Source of the DNA: Monocercomonoides exilis
Taxonomy: Eukaryota; Preaxostyla; Oxymonadida; Polymastigidae
Reading direction: 5' to 3'
Length of the DNA stretch: 64,000 nucleotides
Assembly (NCBI GenBank): GCA_001643675.2
Contig: LSRY02000015.1
Location: 1,752,001-1,816,000, forward strand
The notes below the pieces were generated by a model. The model ran no database searches. It was not told the origin of the DNA and was given only the letters and a program-made list of their open reading frames with translations. Within the stretch, counting starts at the first letter, position 1, and the number at the start of each line of letters is the position of its first letter. A program made the translations under genes and the position numbers. This document shows, in pieces, positions 24,784 to 38,516 of the stretch.

Positions 24784-27700
24784 ATGTCTCATCTTCAAAA
24801 GCAAACAAATCTTCTTCTGCACCAAAAATGGCTTGATGAGAACCAAAAAGATGCGTCGCTTGCTTTTTGGAATCCTTACATATCATTGATGCAGAAAAAG
24901 TTTGTATGGTCACTTTTTTAATTAATAAATATATTTTTCAAAATTAGACCCTCTAATGCATTTGATCCAAAAGTCATCAACCAATTGCCTACACAAAATT
25001 CAATTGATCTAATTAATTCAATGAGAAGAATCATTAAATCAACTGATTTTTCAAGGAAGTATTTAATTTTCGTCTTTTTTGAAAAATTCTTAATGATTTG
25101 AATTTATCAACTTTTTAGTCCATTGGATAAGCTTGTCACTCAACCGATGAAAAATATACAAGTTACAGTTTCGGAAAAATCATCATCTGAAGCTTTTTCG
25201 AATTTTTCTGAAAAGAAAGATGGAGAAGCACCTAAAGTGACCCAATTTGAAAGGCAGAGACAAATAAAATTTGTAAATCCATCATTTCCAGTACATACTT
25301 TCTCAAATGCAAATGCTAGCTCTTGTGATTCGTCAGTCGATGGTCAAAGAGAATTTTCATCTGCAACGTCTTCATTTTCCAAAGCAAATGTTAATCAAGA
25401 TAATTCTCAATTTTTCAAAAAAAAGTTAACTGCACAAATGGAACAAACACAAAAAAAAGAAGTTGATTTTATTGATTTGGCTAGTAAACTTATCACATCA
25501 CTTGAAATTTTTATTGCTCAAGTGAAATATAAAGACGAACCTTCAAGGACTACGAATGCTACAAATACAAATGGAGCGCTAAAAGAAGAATTGAAATATT
25601 TTTTGTCAGTTCTTGAAAATGAAGCAGAAGAAAAATCCTCAACTTCATCTTCTTCTATCAACACTCCACTTACTCCAAAAAAGAAAGGAAGTCTTTTGCA
25701 GCGCCTCAGGCCGACCTCTCCGTCGATATTGCGAAGGCCATCGTCGCCCACAATATACAACAAAGAGAGCACATCAGCCGGTCTGCTATCTCCTCCAATT
25801 GCGATCACTTCATCTGCCAGCTCTTCCCCAGACATCCCTATGCCATCCAATCCTGACCCTTCGCAAGTTCTGTCGCAAAATCAATTATCCACTTCATCCT
25901 CACATTCGCCTTCATTTCCATATTCATCCTCGTCTTCTTCTTCATTCACTTCATCAAACTATCCTTCATCGTCTGCCACTTCATCCACATCATCATCGCT
26001 GTCATCGCTGTCATCTTCTTCACCATCCCCTTCTCCATTGCAATCATCTTCCATTTCATCCGCTTCACAGAACTCATTTCATTCATCTCATAATCCATCA
26101 CCTGATTTCACAGAAGAAGAGAGCAACTACAATCTTAGCCCAGACACGTCAACTTCTTCTTCTGCTCCTGCTTCTTCTTCGTATTCTTCATCTTATTCTT
26201 CTTATTCCTCTACATCTTCTTCATTTCAGCACTCATCAAGAACATCTCCTCAAAATGCGTCTTCGAACTTTGAATCTGAGCAGTCAAATGGAAGCACAAA
26301 CAGCTCATTCAGCAGAAATATGCAGTCGCCTGCATATTCCTTGTATTCATCCATGGCTGAAGCAGACACCAAATTTTCCTTCAAGTCTTCTCAAACACCT
26401 CAGTCAACATCCAATTATGCATCCTCTGGAAGCAGAAGCAATCAGTTTGGTGCACCAATCATGTCGTCTGAATTGGATGTGCAAGAAGAAGGAGGGTATT
26501 TTGACATCACGCAGGATTTGACAGGGGTGATGGGTGCTGTGGATGCAGAGCAAGGGATGTATGGAGAGTATGGAGGATTTGGTGGATATGGAGAAGGAAG
26601 AGGAAGAGGAAATTATTCTGGTGCTGGTGTGGGTGCTGGAGGAGGAAGTGGTGGAGGTGGTGGTTATGGAGAGAATTGGAGTGGAGGAGGAGGGGCAGGA
26701 GGAGGAGCAGGAAGGAGAGAAGGAAGCGATGGAATGAGTGGAAGTGGAGGAGAATATGGAGGAAGTGCGAACTATTCGTCTTCGTCTGATGAGCCTCCAG
26801 TTGACCAGCCTTCGTTTCCGTCGTATCCACCGCCACCTGAACTGAAGACAGCCACATTAGGCGCAGATGTGAAGTTGAAGCAGAACATCACAAAATACTC
26901 ACCAGAGAAGAAGTCACAGGCACAGGCACAGTCTCAGTCAGGCAGTGCTTCAACACTTGGCACTTCCTCGTCTCAGTCACGCCCTGCCTCTTCTCAGCAG
27001 CCCCCTCCACCTGAGAAGAGGTACCCTTGGACAGACGAGATGTACCGCCAGTTGCGGAGTGTGTTTGGCCACCGCTCTTTCAGACCCAACCAAGAGGCCA
27101 TTGTGAATGCAGCACTGTCGCAAAAGGATTGTTTCGTGCTGATGCCCACAGGAGGAGGCAAGTCACTGTGCTATCAGCTGCCAGCGGTGCTGATGGAAGG
27201 CGTGACGATTGTCGTGTCACCACTCATTTCTCTCATTCAGGACCAGGTTGAGCAGCTGGCTGCTCTGAATGTACCAGCTGCGTTTCTCAACTCCACACAA
27301 GATGCAGATGTCGTACACTCCATCATGTTTGAACTCGACCAGACACCTCCGCAGATCAAGTTGTTGTATGTGACGCCTGAGAAAGTGGTGCAGAGCTCCC
27401 TTTTCTTCCGCAAGCTGCGGTCGCTCAATGAAAAGGGGCTGCTTTCTCTGATTGTGATTGATGAGGCGCATTGTGTGTCACAGTGGGGGCACGACTTCCG
27501 ACCAGACTACACAAAACTCAGTGTCTTCAAAGGAGAGTTTCCGAATGTGCCGCTGATGGCGCTTACAGCCACTGCCTCGCCTGAAGTGCGAGACGACTGC
27601 TGCCGCAATTTGGGGCTGACGGTGACAGAAGTGTTTACGCAGTCGTTCAACAGGGCCAATCTGCATTATGAAGTGAGGAAGAAGCAGAAGGGCACGCTGG

Positions 27701-30700
27701 AGGAGATTGGGGTGATGATCAAGACGAAGTACAGAGAGCAAAGTGGCATTGTTTATTGCCTGTCTAAAAGGGAGTGTGAAGAGGTGGCTGATTATTTGCG
27801 GGTCAACCAGCATCTGAAGACTGGGTATTATCACTCGGCCATGTCGAAGGACGAGAGGCAGCGGGTGCAGCAGGAGTGGACGATGGGGGCGATTCAGGTG
27901 ATCTGTGCAACAATCGCATTTGGAATGGGGATCAACAAGCCTGATGTGCGGTTTGTGATCCACTATGCACTGCCGAAGTCGCTGGAAGGGTACTACCAGG
28001 AGAGTGGGAGGGCAGGGCGTGATGGAGCAGAGGCAGACTGCATTCTCTATTACTGGCCGAAGGACAAACAGAGGATCCATTGGCTGATATCACAGGGAGG
28101 GGCAGGGGGTGGGTATGGAGGAGAGCGGATAAGCATTGAAAAGGGGGCGTTTGATGTGAATCAGGTGGTGGCGTACTGTGAGAACATGTACACGTGTCGG
28201 AGGCAGATGCTGCTGTTCTATTTTGACGAGCAGTTTGACTCGGGGGAGTGCCATGGGACGTGTGACAACTGCAAACACAGAGGAGAATACATCTGGGAAG
28301 AGATCGACTACACTGAAGCAGCCAAGTCCATGCTCAAGATTGGTGTGCATTTGATGGATTGAATTTGTCTCATTGAATGATTAATTATTGTTTTCTCTTT
28401 GTGTAACTCTGATTTTCTTTCTATTTAACTGTTATTTCCTTTTATCTTCTCTTCTCTTTTTTATGTTGTACTTCTTTTAGCCAACTCTTCTTCCATTCGT
28501 TCGCTCACCGCTGTCCGTCTTGTTGAGCTTTTCCGAGGAGACGAAGCATCACTTTATGGCACATTTGGGAAGAAGAAAGGCAATTCTCGTCCGATGGCGA
28601 AGCCGAACGGCTTTGGCGAAGGAAAAAAGATGAAAAAAAAAGAAGCAGAGAAGTGTGTTCAGCTGATGGTGCTCAACCAATACCTGAGTGAAGACATCAA
28701 TGTCACAACAAAGGGCAATGTGCAGGTGATCTTGCATGTTGGTGCCTGTGCAGACGAGATTCTTTCAGGCAATGCGCGAATGTCGATGCGAGTGCCTGTG
28801 AAGAAGAGAGTGCTGAAAAATGCAGCTGGAAGCAGCGCAGCAGCAGACGTGAAGGAAAAAGGAGTGGCTGCAGATGGGAAAGGAGGAGATGAGCGGTTTG
28901 TGGAAGGAGAAGAGAGCGAAAGCGAAGACGACGAAAGAGACTCGAACTGGGAAGAGTGGGATGTGGACAAGACGGCCGTGCAGAAGCCCAAGCGAACAAC
29001 AAGAACACGCGCAAAGGAGAAGCAGCTGGCTGAGCAGAAGGAAAAGGATGAGCCGAAGCCAAAAGCCAAAGCAAAAGCCAAAGCGAAGGCAAAAGCGCAG
29101 AGTTTGATGGATAGATTGTCAGAGAGGACGAACATTGGAACGAAAAAGGGAACGGAAAAAGCAAAGAAAGAGAGCAAAGCAGAGGGAAGCACTGGAAGAG
29201 GTGCTTTGAAGCAGACGCGGATAGATCTCTATCAAAATGCAGGGCCAAAGCGAATGAAGACAGAAGAGATGACACAAATTGATCTGTTTGGAAGTCGAAC
29301 GCAAGCAGAGTCAGCTTCTGCACTTTCTTTGCTGAAGAGTAGCAGTAATGTTTATGTACAAGAAGATTCTTATCCATCTTCAAAGAGGCCAACAACAGAA
29401 GAAATGACACTCAGAGCTGTTGCCAGAGCAGCCAATGATGCGAACATATCGAGTCTGCACTTGAGTGACTTTGACTCATCCATCCCAGACATCGACGAAG
29501 CTGACTTCGGCTCAGTTGGCAGGGCAGCTTCGATGGAAGACGAGCATTCGAGTTTGAACAGGGCAGCCAGCAAGATGAATGGGCAAGAGAGACAAAACAG
29601 AAATGTGGGAGAGAATGAGGTGAAACGTGAGGGGAAACAGATGGCAAGCAGAAGTGATCGATATAACCAGATGATGTTTGATGACAAGTCAGGCAGATAT
29701 GACGAGGTCGTTGGAATGGACGAAGAAGAGAATGTGTCAGACTATTCAGCATTTGATAATCCTCATTCAAGATCTGACTCACCATATGCTTATGAAACTG
29801 AGGTGCCTGAGGACTATCTCGATTCTGTTGCAGTATCCGAAGAAAAAGAAGAGCAGGACGATGAAAAACAAGCTGAGAAGGAAGATTTGCTGGTTGGAAT
29901 GCAAACACAGCTGCCAGCAAGCCGTTCAGCTGATCAAGCAGCACTCAAACACCTTTCAAAAACTAATTCCTCCTCATCTTCATCATCTTCGTCAATTTCA
30001 AATGCAATGAATAAGCAGTCATCCATTTCAGACACATCCCGAAGCGCTTCCCCAGCTCCTGTGAATGCCAACAGAAGGACAGCTCTTTTGGAGGCGCTGA
30101 CGGCAACGTTGAAGGCGATGGCGCATTTGTCTTCTCTGGCGCCTCATCAGCTCTGCACTGCATCGCATTTAGAGGCGCTTGTGGACAGCAATGTTTCACA
30201 GAAGAGCGACTGGATTGAACTGGAAGGAGCAACAGAGGCGAAATGGAAGCTGTTTGGGGCTGTTTTGTGCGAGGTGTTCAAGGAAATGAAGGAGAAATGC
30301 GACAAATGCGAGGAAAAACACAAGAGAAAAGCAGAAGAGCAAAAAGAGAAAGCATCAAAGGAAGCAAAAGGTGACACTTTGCAGTCTGATTCTGACGATG
30401 AACCGACAAGTTCATCACCTGGAGCATCTTTGTTAAATCGCAAAATATCTCCGAGAGACTTGTTGAGGTCGAAATTCTCCGCGGCGTCGCTTCAGCAGCA
30501 AATGGAAGCAAAACATATGAAGACGAAGCACAGTCTGCTTCAGCCGCTTCTGTTTGGAGGAAGAAAGAGAGTTGACAGCGGACCATCTCTTGAAGAGTAC
30601 AGAAGATGCCTCTCGTCGCTGTGTCCGCCAGACAAAGAGCATCTGATTGAAATCAGGAAGAGTCTGGGGCTTGGTGAGTGGAACACCGCATACAACCCTC

Positions 30701-31305
30701 CGAAGCAGTCACTAAGAACAACACTTCAACAGACAATGAGATCAGATCAGCAGATGAAGTACCCTCAGACACGAATACAGAGCAGTGTGCCGTATCAGCC
30801 TTATCAGTCAAATCAGTCAAATCCGCATTATCAGCCTTTTCAACAGTTTCAATCTGCTCAGAAGGCACAGCCAACACAACCAGCACAGCCGGCACAGCAG
30901 TCGGTTGTGCAGAACACACCTTCACCAACACTTGTTCCTCCGTCATTTGGAGAAAGTATGAGCACTCCTCGTTCATTCAGAGCAAACTCTTCATTCACTC
31001 CCACAAAGAAGACACAGTCAACACCTGCTGTCAGAAAGGATGATGATGAAGATGATGTCGATGACTATGGGGATGATGATGATGATGACAATAACATTTC
31101 TCTGCTGTCAATAACACCTTCATCTGAGAAGGCTGATCGCTGTGGCCTTTCACCTCATAAAAATGGCAGCAGGCAGACTTCATTCACTTCACCTTCTCGC
31201 ACCACAAAACCTTCTTCCACTTCAAATATCTCTTTGCTGGCACGCTCAAATTTTGAGTCTCAGTATGATGACGCTGATTTTCTTTTTCAGTTAGAAGAAA
31301 ATTAA
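24784..31305 (+). CDS. RecQ DNA helicase, BLM/Sgs1 type (helicase, RQC, HRDC)
   Basis: Exons 24784-24899, 24948-25058, 25119-28342 and 28481-31305 join in frame to 2,091 residues, long for the family. The enzyme is an ATP-dependent 3'-5' helicase acting in recombination and replication-fork repair. Residues 1-700 are disordered (Ser-rich, then Gly-rich). The helicase core starts near 711: Walker A TGGGKS near 754, DEAH near 857, motif [12 protein letters not shown] near 1036. The RQC zinc cysteines follow (CRRQML.., ECHGTCDNC, about 1100-1130). The last intron (28343-28480) cuts the winged helix; exon 4 resumes with [14 protein letters not shown] and [17 protein letters not shown]. An HRDC-like domain is at about 1683-1760 ([12 protein letters not shown].., [11 protein letters not shown]). 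The remaining C-terminal sequence is disordered, with an acidic patch. Reading the two large open frames as separate genes would split the RQC domain. Confidence 0.93.
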
Positions 31306-31535
31306 ATTTGAAAAAGAATTTAATATTTTATAAATGTTTATGTTATTGAAAGGATTTTTTTAAGTATTTATTATTTTTAGTTGTTTTTTGAAATATACAA
31401 TGTTTTATTTAACTTGTTTTATTTATCCGGAAAGTGAAATAATTTGATTAATGCATATAAATATGGATTAAGAACAAATTCATACAAATGACATTCTGCA
31501 ATAAACAAAAAATTAAGATTCCCATAATTCACTTC

Positions 31536-34500
31536 ATGAGTTTCTTCAAGAGAAGAAAAGATCCTCCAAAAGAACAGGAGCCACCGAAGGTTCAGCAAAA
31601 ACTAACTGAACCAAGGGATCCAGAGCTCGATAAGCAATTTGAGCAAGTGCTTGTATGAGTTTTCTTTTTTCTGTTATATCTTGTTATTGTTTTCGCAGGT
31701 GGAGCTTCTTTTTGCTGAGCCGAAAAGAAAGATTATGCAAGAAACTATGACCAATGATCAAAAGCGTACGCTTATTAAGCAAACTCAAAATCAAACAAAA
31801 ACGGAATCTCCAATTGTGTTAATCAGAAATGTTCGATCAGATCCAACTTCTAGCTCTATGGAGCGTCTTCATGTTGTTCTAAAACGAGAAGGTGCCACAT
31901 ATTTACAGCAATTTGTTGAAGCAGATGGCTTGCAGGCTCTTCTTGAAATTACCAATAGATTAACAAGACTTAAGGAGTTTGCTTATAATTTTTATTTGTT
32001 CATCATATGTTTTTGCAAAATGTTTTTCCTAGAAAAAATGTCGATGTCATGAGATGTCTTCAAAATTGCATATTATGCTTCAAGGTTCTTATGAATAATG
32101 CCGTGGGACTCAAAGAAGTTGTAAGATTTCCTGGAACATTTCGAGAATTAATTATGATATTAAACCCTCCAAAACAATTGTTTGAATTGCTTTGATTGAA
32201 TATGTTGCTTGAATTTTGTTATTGATTTGAATTTATAATTAAAGGAGCTTGTTACAATCATATTATGAAAGTGCATCTGTTGTTCTTGATTTGTTGAGTT
32301 GTCTGTGTGTTATGGATGATACAATGATTTATAATGCACCTAGGTGTGTAAGCAACTGAACTTCGACGATAAAATTAATGAAATTTTGGAATTATAAATT
32401 AACAAAAATACAAAATATTATATGTATTATTTTCATAAATAATTGTGATTCTGAATTTAATCCCACAGATATGTGATGGAAGCCATTGATTTCTTCCAGC
32501 ACACAGTCCGCGAAAAGACTCGATTCCAAACGTTGGTTGAGTTGTTCTCTGGGCCTCCTCGCAACGTTGTCCAACAGCTGCGTGCTGAAGGGAAAAGCGA
32601 TCTTCTTGTGCCTCCACCTCCTCCTCCACCAGCAAAGCCCAAACAGCCTGCAGCCAGCCCAACTTCTGCTCCGCCTGCTACAAAACCACCAACGCAGGGA
32701 CCTTCACAGCCTCAGTCACAGCCACAAGCTGCTGCACAGTCTGCTTCTGGACAGCTCCCTGCCACAAGTGAAGGTGTGACTGATTATTTGAATAAAATTT
32801 TATTATTGCTTTGAATATAATCTATTTGTTGTTATTGTTTTTTGTGTTGATGTAATCTTTCGATTTCTTTCTAGCAACAGGCAATTCTACTCTCAAAACA
32901 GTTTCATTCAACTTTCCTAAGCCGCCCAGCAAGCCTCCTCCAACAACGCCTGGTCCTCCTCACAGTGCACCTCCACAAGGACCTCCACCTGGACAGCCAG
33001 CATCTTCCTCTGCATCTGCTTCAGCCTCAGCAGATTCATCCAACAACAATGGATTGGATGCACAGGACATGGAGAATGGATGGACAGATGTGCAGCAGAG
33101 TTCAAATTGTATGCTTTGCTCAATTACAAATTTTGTTCATTTTTTGAATGGTGAATTCATTTTATATGTAATTATTACAATTACTTATGTGTTTATATCA
33201 TATTCATTATGATTTGTAACATTATTTCTATGCAATATTTCTCATTAACATATCTTCCCCTCTTTTTGAAAACAGCATCAGTATTTGTTGTGCCAGATGG
33301 CTTCCGATCACAAATTCTGAAGCTGATCAATGCGATTCTGCTGAGAACAGACCAGCTGCAGCAGAGAATGCAGATCAGACACGAGCTGAATGAGAACGGA
33401 TTCCAAGCAGTTCTTGATGTGTGCAAAATGGATTTTGCTATATTTTTATTTGAACATATTTTTATTTTTTCTTTGTTATTGTCAACAATGTAACATCAAT
33501 ATTTGTTGAATAATGGATATATAACATATTTCCCATTTAATAATATGCGAACACTAATATATACCATTATCGCTCCTCTTCCTCCATTTATATATATAGC
33601 AACTGGAAGCCAGCCAGCACGAGAACAGCAAAGATCTGAACAATCATCTTTCTGTCTATCTCGATGAAATGCGGCTGGACAAAGCAGAAGCAGAAGAGCA
33701 CTCACTTGTGTTTGGAGATGTGTTTGGCTCATCTGCTTCGTCTTCCCAGTCAGCCTCGTTCACATCTGCCCTTTCCTTCTACAACACACCTGGCTCTGCT
33801 TCTGCTTGGGGCGGCTCAGGTTCGTCAGGAGCAGCACCTGCACCTTCGCCGTTTGATCCAGAACAGACACTGAGGGCACTGCTGTTCAGACAGCGGACGA
33901 ATGAAGGATCAGCATCGAGATTGAACACGATGCTGCTGGCGCTGATGAAGCTGGATCCGCAGACGAAGATGCTTGTGCTGGCAGAGAAGAAGATCGTACA
34001 GTTTGTGGCGAGCATCGAGAAGGAGAAGAAGGAAGGAGAAGCCGAAAGCAAAGAGGCAGAGAAAGACAAAGACAAAGAAGCAGAGAAGACAGAAGGAGCT
34101 TCATCTGCATCTAGTTCAGCTGTGAGTGAAGGAGCAGGCGAAAAAAGCGGAGCGGCTGAAGGGAAAACGGAGAAGATGAGTGTGATGCAGTCGATGGAGC
34201 TGGAAGCGTCGTTTGAAGAGGAGAAGGCGAAGCTTGTGGAGAAGATGAAGGAGATGGAAGGGACAGCCACGCAAGCGCTGAAGGAGGTGAATGAGATGAA
34301 GTTTGTGATGAACGAGATTACGAAGACGCTCACAGCTGGCAGCACAGGCGAGCAAGGCGTGAGTGTGGTGGAGCAGATCAAGCAGCTGAAGACGAGAGAG
34401 ACAAAGGCAACACAGGAGAAGGAGAGTCTGGCAAAGGAGAACGCGAGGCTGCAGAGCGAGAAGGAGAAGGAAGTGAGCGAAGCACTGAAGAGAGAGAAGG

Positions 34501-35302
34501 AGAAAGAGGAGGAGATAAACGAACTGAAGAAGAAGAGGGACGATGAAAAGGAGTCGTTCACAGAGATGGAGAAGAAGGTGTATGTGCTGACAAGCGAGTT
34601 GGAGAAGAAGAAGGCTGAGTTGGAAGCGCTGGAGAAGGAGCACAAAGAGGCAAAGGCGTCTCCAGAGGCAGCGAAAGAGGAGAAGAAGGAAGAGAAGAAG
34701 TCAGAAGACGACAAAGAAAAAGAGAAAAAAGAGGCAGAGGCAGCTGCGTCGGCGTTTGACGAGTCGTTTTGGAAGGACAAGCTGAGCAAAGCAGAAGGAG
34801 AAATCGACAAACTGCAGAAAGAGCTGAAGGAGTTGAAAGAGCAACAGGCAGCTGCAGCTGCGTCTGCTTCGTCTGCCTCTTCTTCTTCTTCTGCTTCTTC
34901 TGCTTCTTCTGCTTCTGCTTCATCATCAGCCTCGTCCTCATCCATCCCTGCTGCTCCTGCACTCCTTGGAGCAGCTTCCATCCCTCCTGCTCCTTCCATT
35001 CCGAGTGCCCCTCCACTGCCAGGTGCTTCAACTATCCCAGCAGCACCTGCCATCCCATCTGCCCCTCCGCTTCCTGGACAGTCGACTATTCCTGCTGCTC
35101 CGTCGATTCCACAAGGTTTGGTGAGGGTACATTTGTTTGATTTGTTAGTGATTGTGTTAGTGTTATTATGGATTAGTTATAAGTTTTTTAAACAATTTTT
35201 GACTTTTTTTTGTTTTGCTTTGTTTTGCTTTGCTTTGCTTTGTTTTGTTTTGTTTTGTTTTGTTTTGTTTTGTTTTGTTTTGTTTTGTTTTGTTTTGTTT
35301 TG

Positions 35303-35333
<31 letters not shown>

Positions 35334-37786
35334 TATTTTGTTCTTTAACTTCAAATATTTTTATTTATTTATTTATTTATTTATTATCCAATTCAGCTCC
35401 ATCAATCCCAGCAGCACCTTCCATTCCTGCAGCCCCGTCTATTCCAGGTGCCCCGGCCATCCCAGCTGCTCCATCAATCCCTGGAGCTCCTGCCATCCCT
35501 GGTGCACCTGCCATCCCTGGTGCCCCGGCAATTCCAGGCGCGCCTGCTATTCCTGGTGCTCCTGCTGGTTTGTGGAAAATTATACCATTTATAATAATTC
35601 ATTTTTTTATTTAATTCAAATTGATTATTCGTTTTTAATAGCACCTGCAATTCCAATGCTTCCAAAGAAGCAGCCACGCAAAGCTAAAGTTGCAATGAAA
35701 GTGTTCCATTGGTCGAAGATTCCTGACAGAAACATCGAGAAGTCTATTTGGAAGGTGTGTAATGATTCATCTTTTGTGTCTATTATCTTTTTTTTCTTTT
35801 TTATTCTTTCTTTTTTTTAAAAAAAAATTATTCACAGAATCTTGATGATACCCACGTGAAACTCGACGAAAGTGAACTTGAACTTCTCTTCAACAAGCCC
35901 TCTCTCACTCGGAGTGCTATTTCTTCCTCTTCTTCGAGCAGCGCGGCAAACGCCCCACCGAAAGAGGTTATTCCTCAGCTGCTCGATGGAAAGCGTGCTG
36001 CTGACTGTGGAATTATGCTCTTCCAGTTTGGGTCGATGGGTCCGAAGGGAGTTGCCGATGCCATCAGAATGTGCAGCGGATCGTTGACTGGAGAGAAACT
36101 GAAGGCGCTTTTGAACTTTGTGCCAACGAGCGAAGAGAGAGAGACTTTGACGTCGTTTGAAGGTGACCCGTCGAAGCAGAGCAAACAGGAGCAGTTCTTC
36201 CTGGAGATTGTGAAGATCCCGCGTTTGGAGGAGAGACTGAGGTGTTTGCTGTTTATGCAGAAAGCTGAAGAGCAGCTTTCAGACATTATGACATCGCTGT
36301 CAACGCTGAAGGATGCCTGCAATTGTGTGCAGAAAGGGAAAGCGCTCAAGCAGACACTGGAGATTGTGCTTGCATTGGGTAACTTTTTGAATGGAACGAC
36401 TGCACAGGGATGTGCCTATGGTGTGAAGTTGGATACGCTGAGGAAGATGAAGGAGTTCAAATCAACACCCAAGCCAGCAGGTGCTGCCTCTTCTGAGAAT
36501 GCTGAAGAGAAAGGCGACGATATGCCGCTGTGGATGAAGTCAGGGACCATCACACTGTTCCAGTATTTGGTGCATGCGATGGAGAAGCGTGGATTGGTGA
36601 GTGCACTGAAAGAGGAGTGCAAATGTCTGAAGGATGCAGCACAGATTCCGTTGTCGTCTGTGCAGCAGGAAGCAAACGAGGTGAATGAAGGTGTGAATCT
36701 GATTATGAACGAGCTCAAAACGATTGAGACAGCCATCACAGCGTATGAATCAAAGGACAAGAAAGGAAAGAGCAAACCTTCAGAAGAGAAAGCAGAAGAA
36801 GCAGAAAAGGAAAGTGGGGAAGGTGAAGGAGGAGAAGGTGAAGGTGAAGAATCATCAGCATCTTCCTCTTCGTCTTCTTCGCATTCGAGCTCCCCATCAC
36901 CAGGCCCAGGCAGCGAAGGTTCGAATTCTCTTCTGCAGACGCCCGAGCAGTATGAGGCTGCGAAGGTGTTCCTCTCCAAAATGCAGATGTTCTATGACTC
37001 GTTCCTGTTGAAGCAGGCAAACCTTTCGAAGACAAAGGAGGACACAGAAAACGCAATCACAGAAACAACCACAATGTTCAATGAAGATCCAAAGAAGGTT
37101 CCATCAGAGGAGTTCTTCTCAATCTTTGTCGACTTCCTTGTCAGTGTTGATGTATGTGCACATTGTGTTATGATTGAATGTGTTTTGATATTAAAATAAA
37201 ATATTTTTCTATGTTTTCATATTTCTTTATTATTGAAATTTTATATATTGGATATTTTTTTTTATTTATTTAAATTTTAAATCATATATATCTTTTTTTT
37301 GGCTGATTCTTCAATGTTTCTAATGATAATCTTCAGAAAACAAGCGACGACATCAAGAAAAAGGAAGAAAAAGAGCGGAAGGACCGCGAAAAGAGAGAGC
37401 GAGAAGAAAGAAAGAAGCTTGGGCTGCCTTCAAACTCACCCAGCGGTGGAGCGAGATCATGGGCCAACAGAGGAGCAGCAGCTTCTTCAGCGTCTTCTTC
37501 TTCTCCGTCGTCATCTGCGTCTCAGCTGGGTACTTCCGCGTCTTCTGCAGCAGACGGAGAAAGCAAAGACGAGGCGAAGGAGCAAGACGCGTCATCGCCT
37601 GGCTCTGAGCAGAAGAGCGGTGGAATTGGAGGAAGGATTGGCATTGGCAAGCTGGCGTTGGGTGGAGGAGAAGGGCAGAAGGACATTATGAATGCAATTT
37701 CCCAGCAGATCGCGTCGGGTGCTTTGCTGAGGAGAAACAGAGGAGGTGTTGGCGCCAGAGGCCCTGGGCTGAGCGGACTCCCATAA
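31536..37786 (+). CDS. Diaphanous-type formin (GBD/FH3-FH1-FH2-DAD)
   Basis: Twelve exons: 31536-31652, 31699-31976, 32033-32179, 32245-32343, 32469-32773, 32875-33108, 33276-33418, 33600-35115, 35397-35567, 35642-35754, 35838-37151 and 37337-37786. All phases agree, giving 1,628 residues. Formins nucleate and elongate unbranched actin filaments. The order is GTPase-binding/FH3 armadillo region (about 35-315, starting FEQVLVELLFAEPKRK), Pro-rich linker with seven Pro, helical region, long Lys/Glu coiled coil (about 580-840), an FH1 of IP(A/G)AP pentads, and FH2 (about 1015-1480: KVFHWSKI, then LGNFLNGTTAQGCAYG). A C-terminal DAD-like motif (DIMNAISQQIASGALLRR) is the tail that binds the N-terminus for autoinhibition, with release by a Rho-type GTPase. 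Every donor is GTNTG. The FH1 lacks long polyproline. Confidence 0.93.
35211..35330 (+). repeat. (TTTTG)n microsatellite in formin intron 8
   Basis: About 120 bp of TTTTG units, with some CTTTG variants at the 5' end, followed by a short (ATTT)n run. It lies wholly in the 281-bp intron 35116-35396, the longest intron of the gene, and accounts for its extra length. Confidence 0.95.
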
Positions 37787-38485
37787 TGTCTTGTCTGGTT
37801 GCTCATGGTTTGTGATTTAAGAAAAGCCAAACATTCACTTTTGCAGTTCTTAGCTGTTAGAAGAGGCATACTTTTGGCAATTTTCAGAGATTATTTCTTG
37901 CAACAACATCGTGTGTTAGTTACCGATATGTAATTCATTGATTTGTACAACTTTTGATTGTATACTTCATAGGCATTCATGCACTTCAAACGCATTTAAT
38001 TTCTTTTGTTCTGTTTTAGCAATTTTTTAATTAGAAGTCAGATATAATTTGTTAGAAAACATCTCACACTTTTATTTTGTAATCTAGAAGCTTGGTTAAA
38101 CTCTTGAAGCTTCTTTGTTTCTGATCTGCTTTCTTAAAACAATATTTTTTCGCATGTGAATATTTAAACGTTATTTTTAATTAAAACAGTTATTTATTGA
38201 GAAAATTTGTTGTTATTTGTATTTTTTTATAAGAGGAAAATCAGTTGTTAAAAAAGAGATTTTACAAAAATGGTGTGAAAATGAATGATCTGATTCACAT
38301 TAAAAGAAAAATGATTTTTTGAGCTCATTTTGGCTTTGTTCTTTCGGTTCAAATGAGTTTCGATAAATGAAAAAATAACTTATTTGAATAACTTTTAGTG
38401 AGCTGTGCAGAGCAAATGTTCGTTTTTCTAATACATCATTATTAAATTGAATATAATCGCTCACATAGGAAGAAATGGAAGTTTT

Positions 38486-38516
<31 letters not shown>

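Noticed and set aside
27478-29410. Minus-strand frames of 200-235 codons
   Set aside because: Antisense to the RecQ helicase and low in recognisable motifs.
33779-35053. 424-codon Ser-rich minus-strand frame
   Set aside because: Antisense to the formin coiled-coil exon, whose frame is proven by phase-consistent exons on both sides; Lys/Glu codons read backwards give Ser/Phe/Leu.
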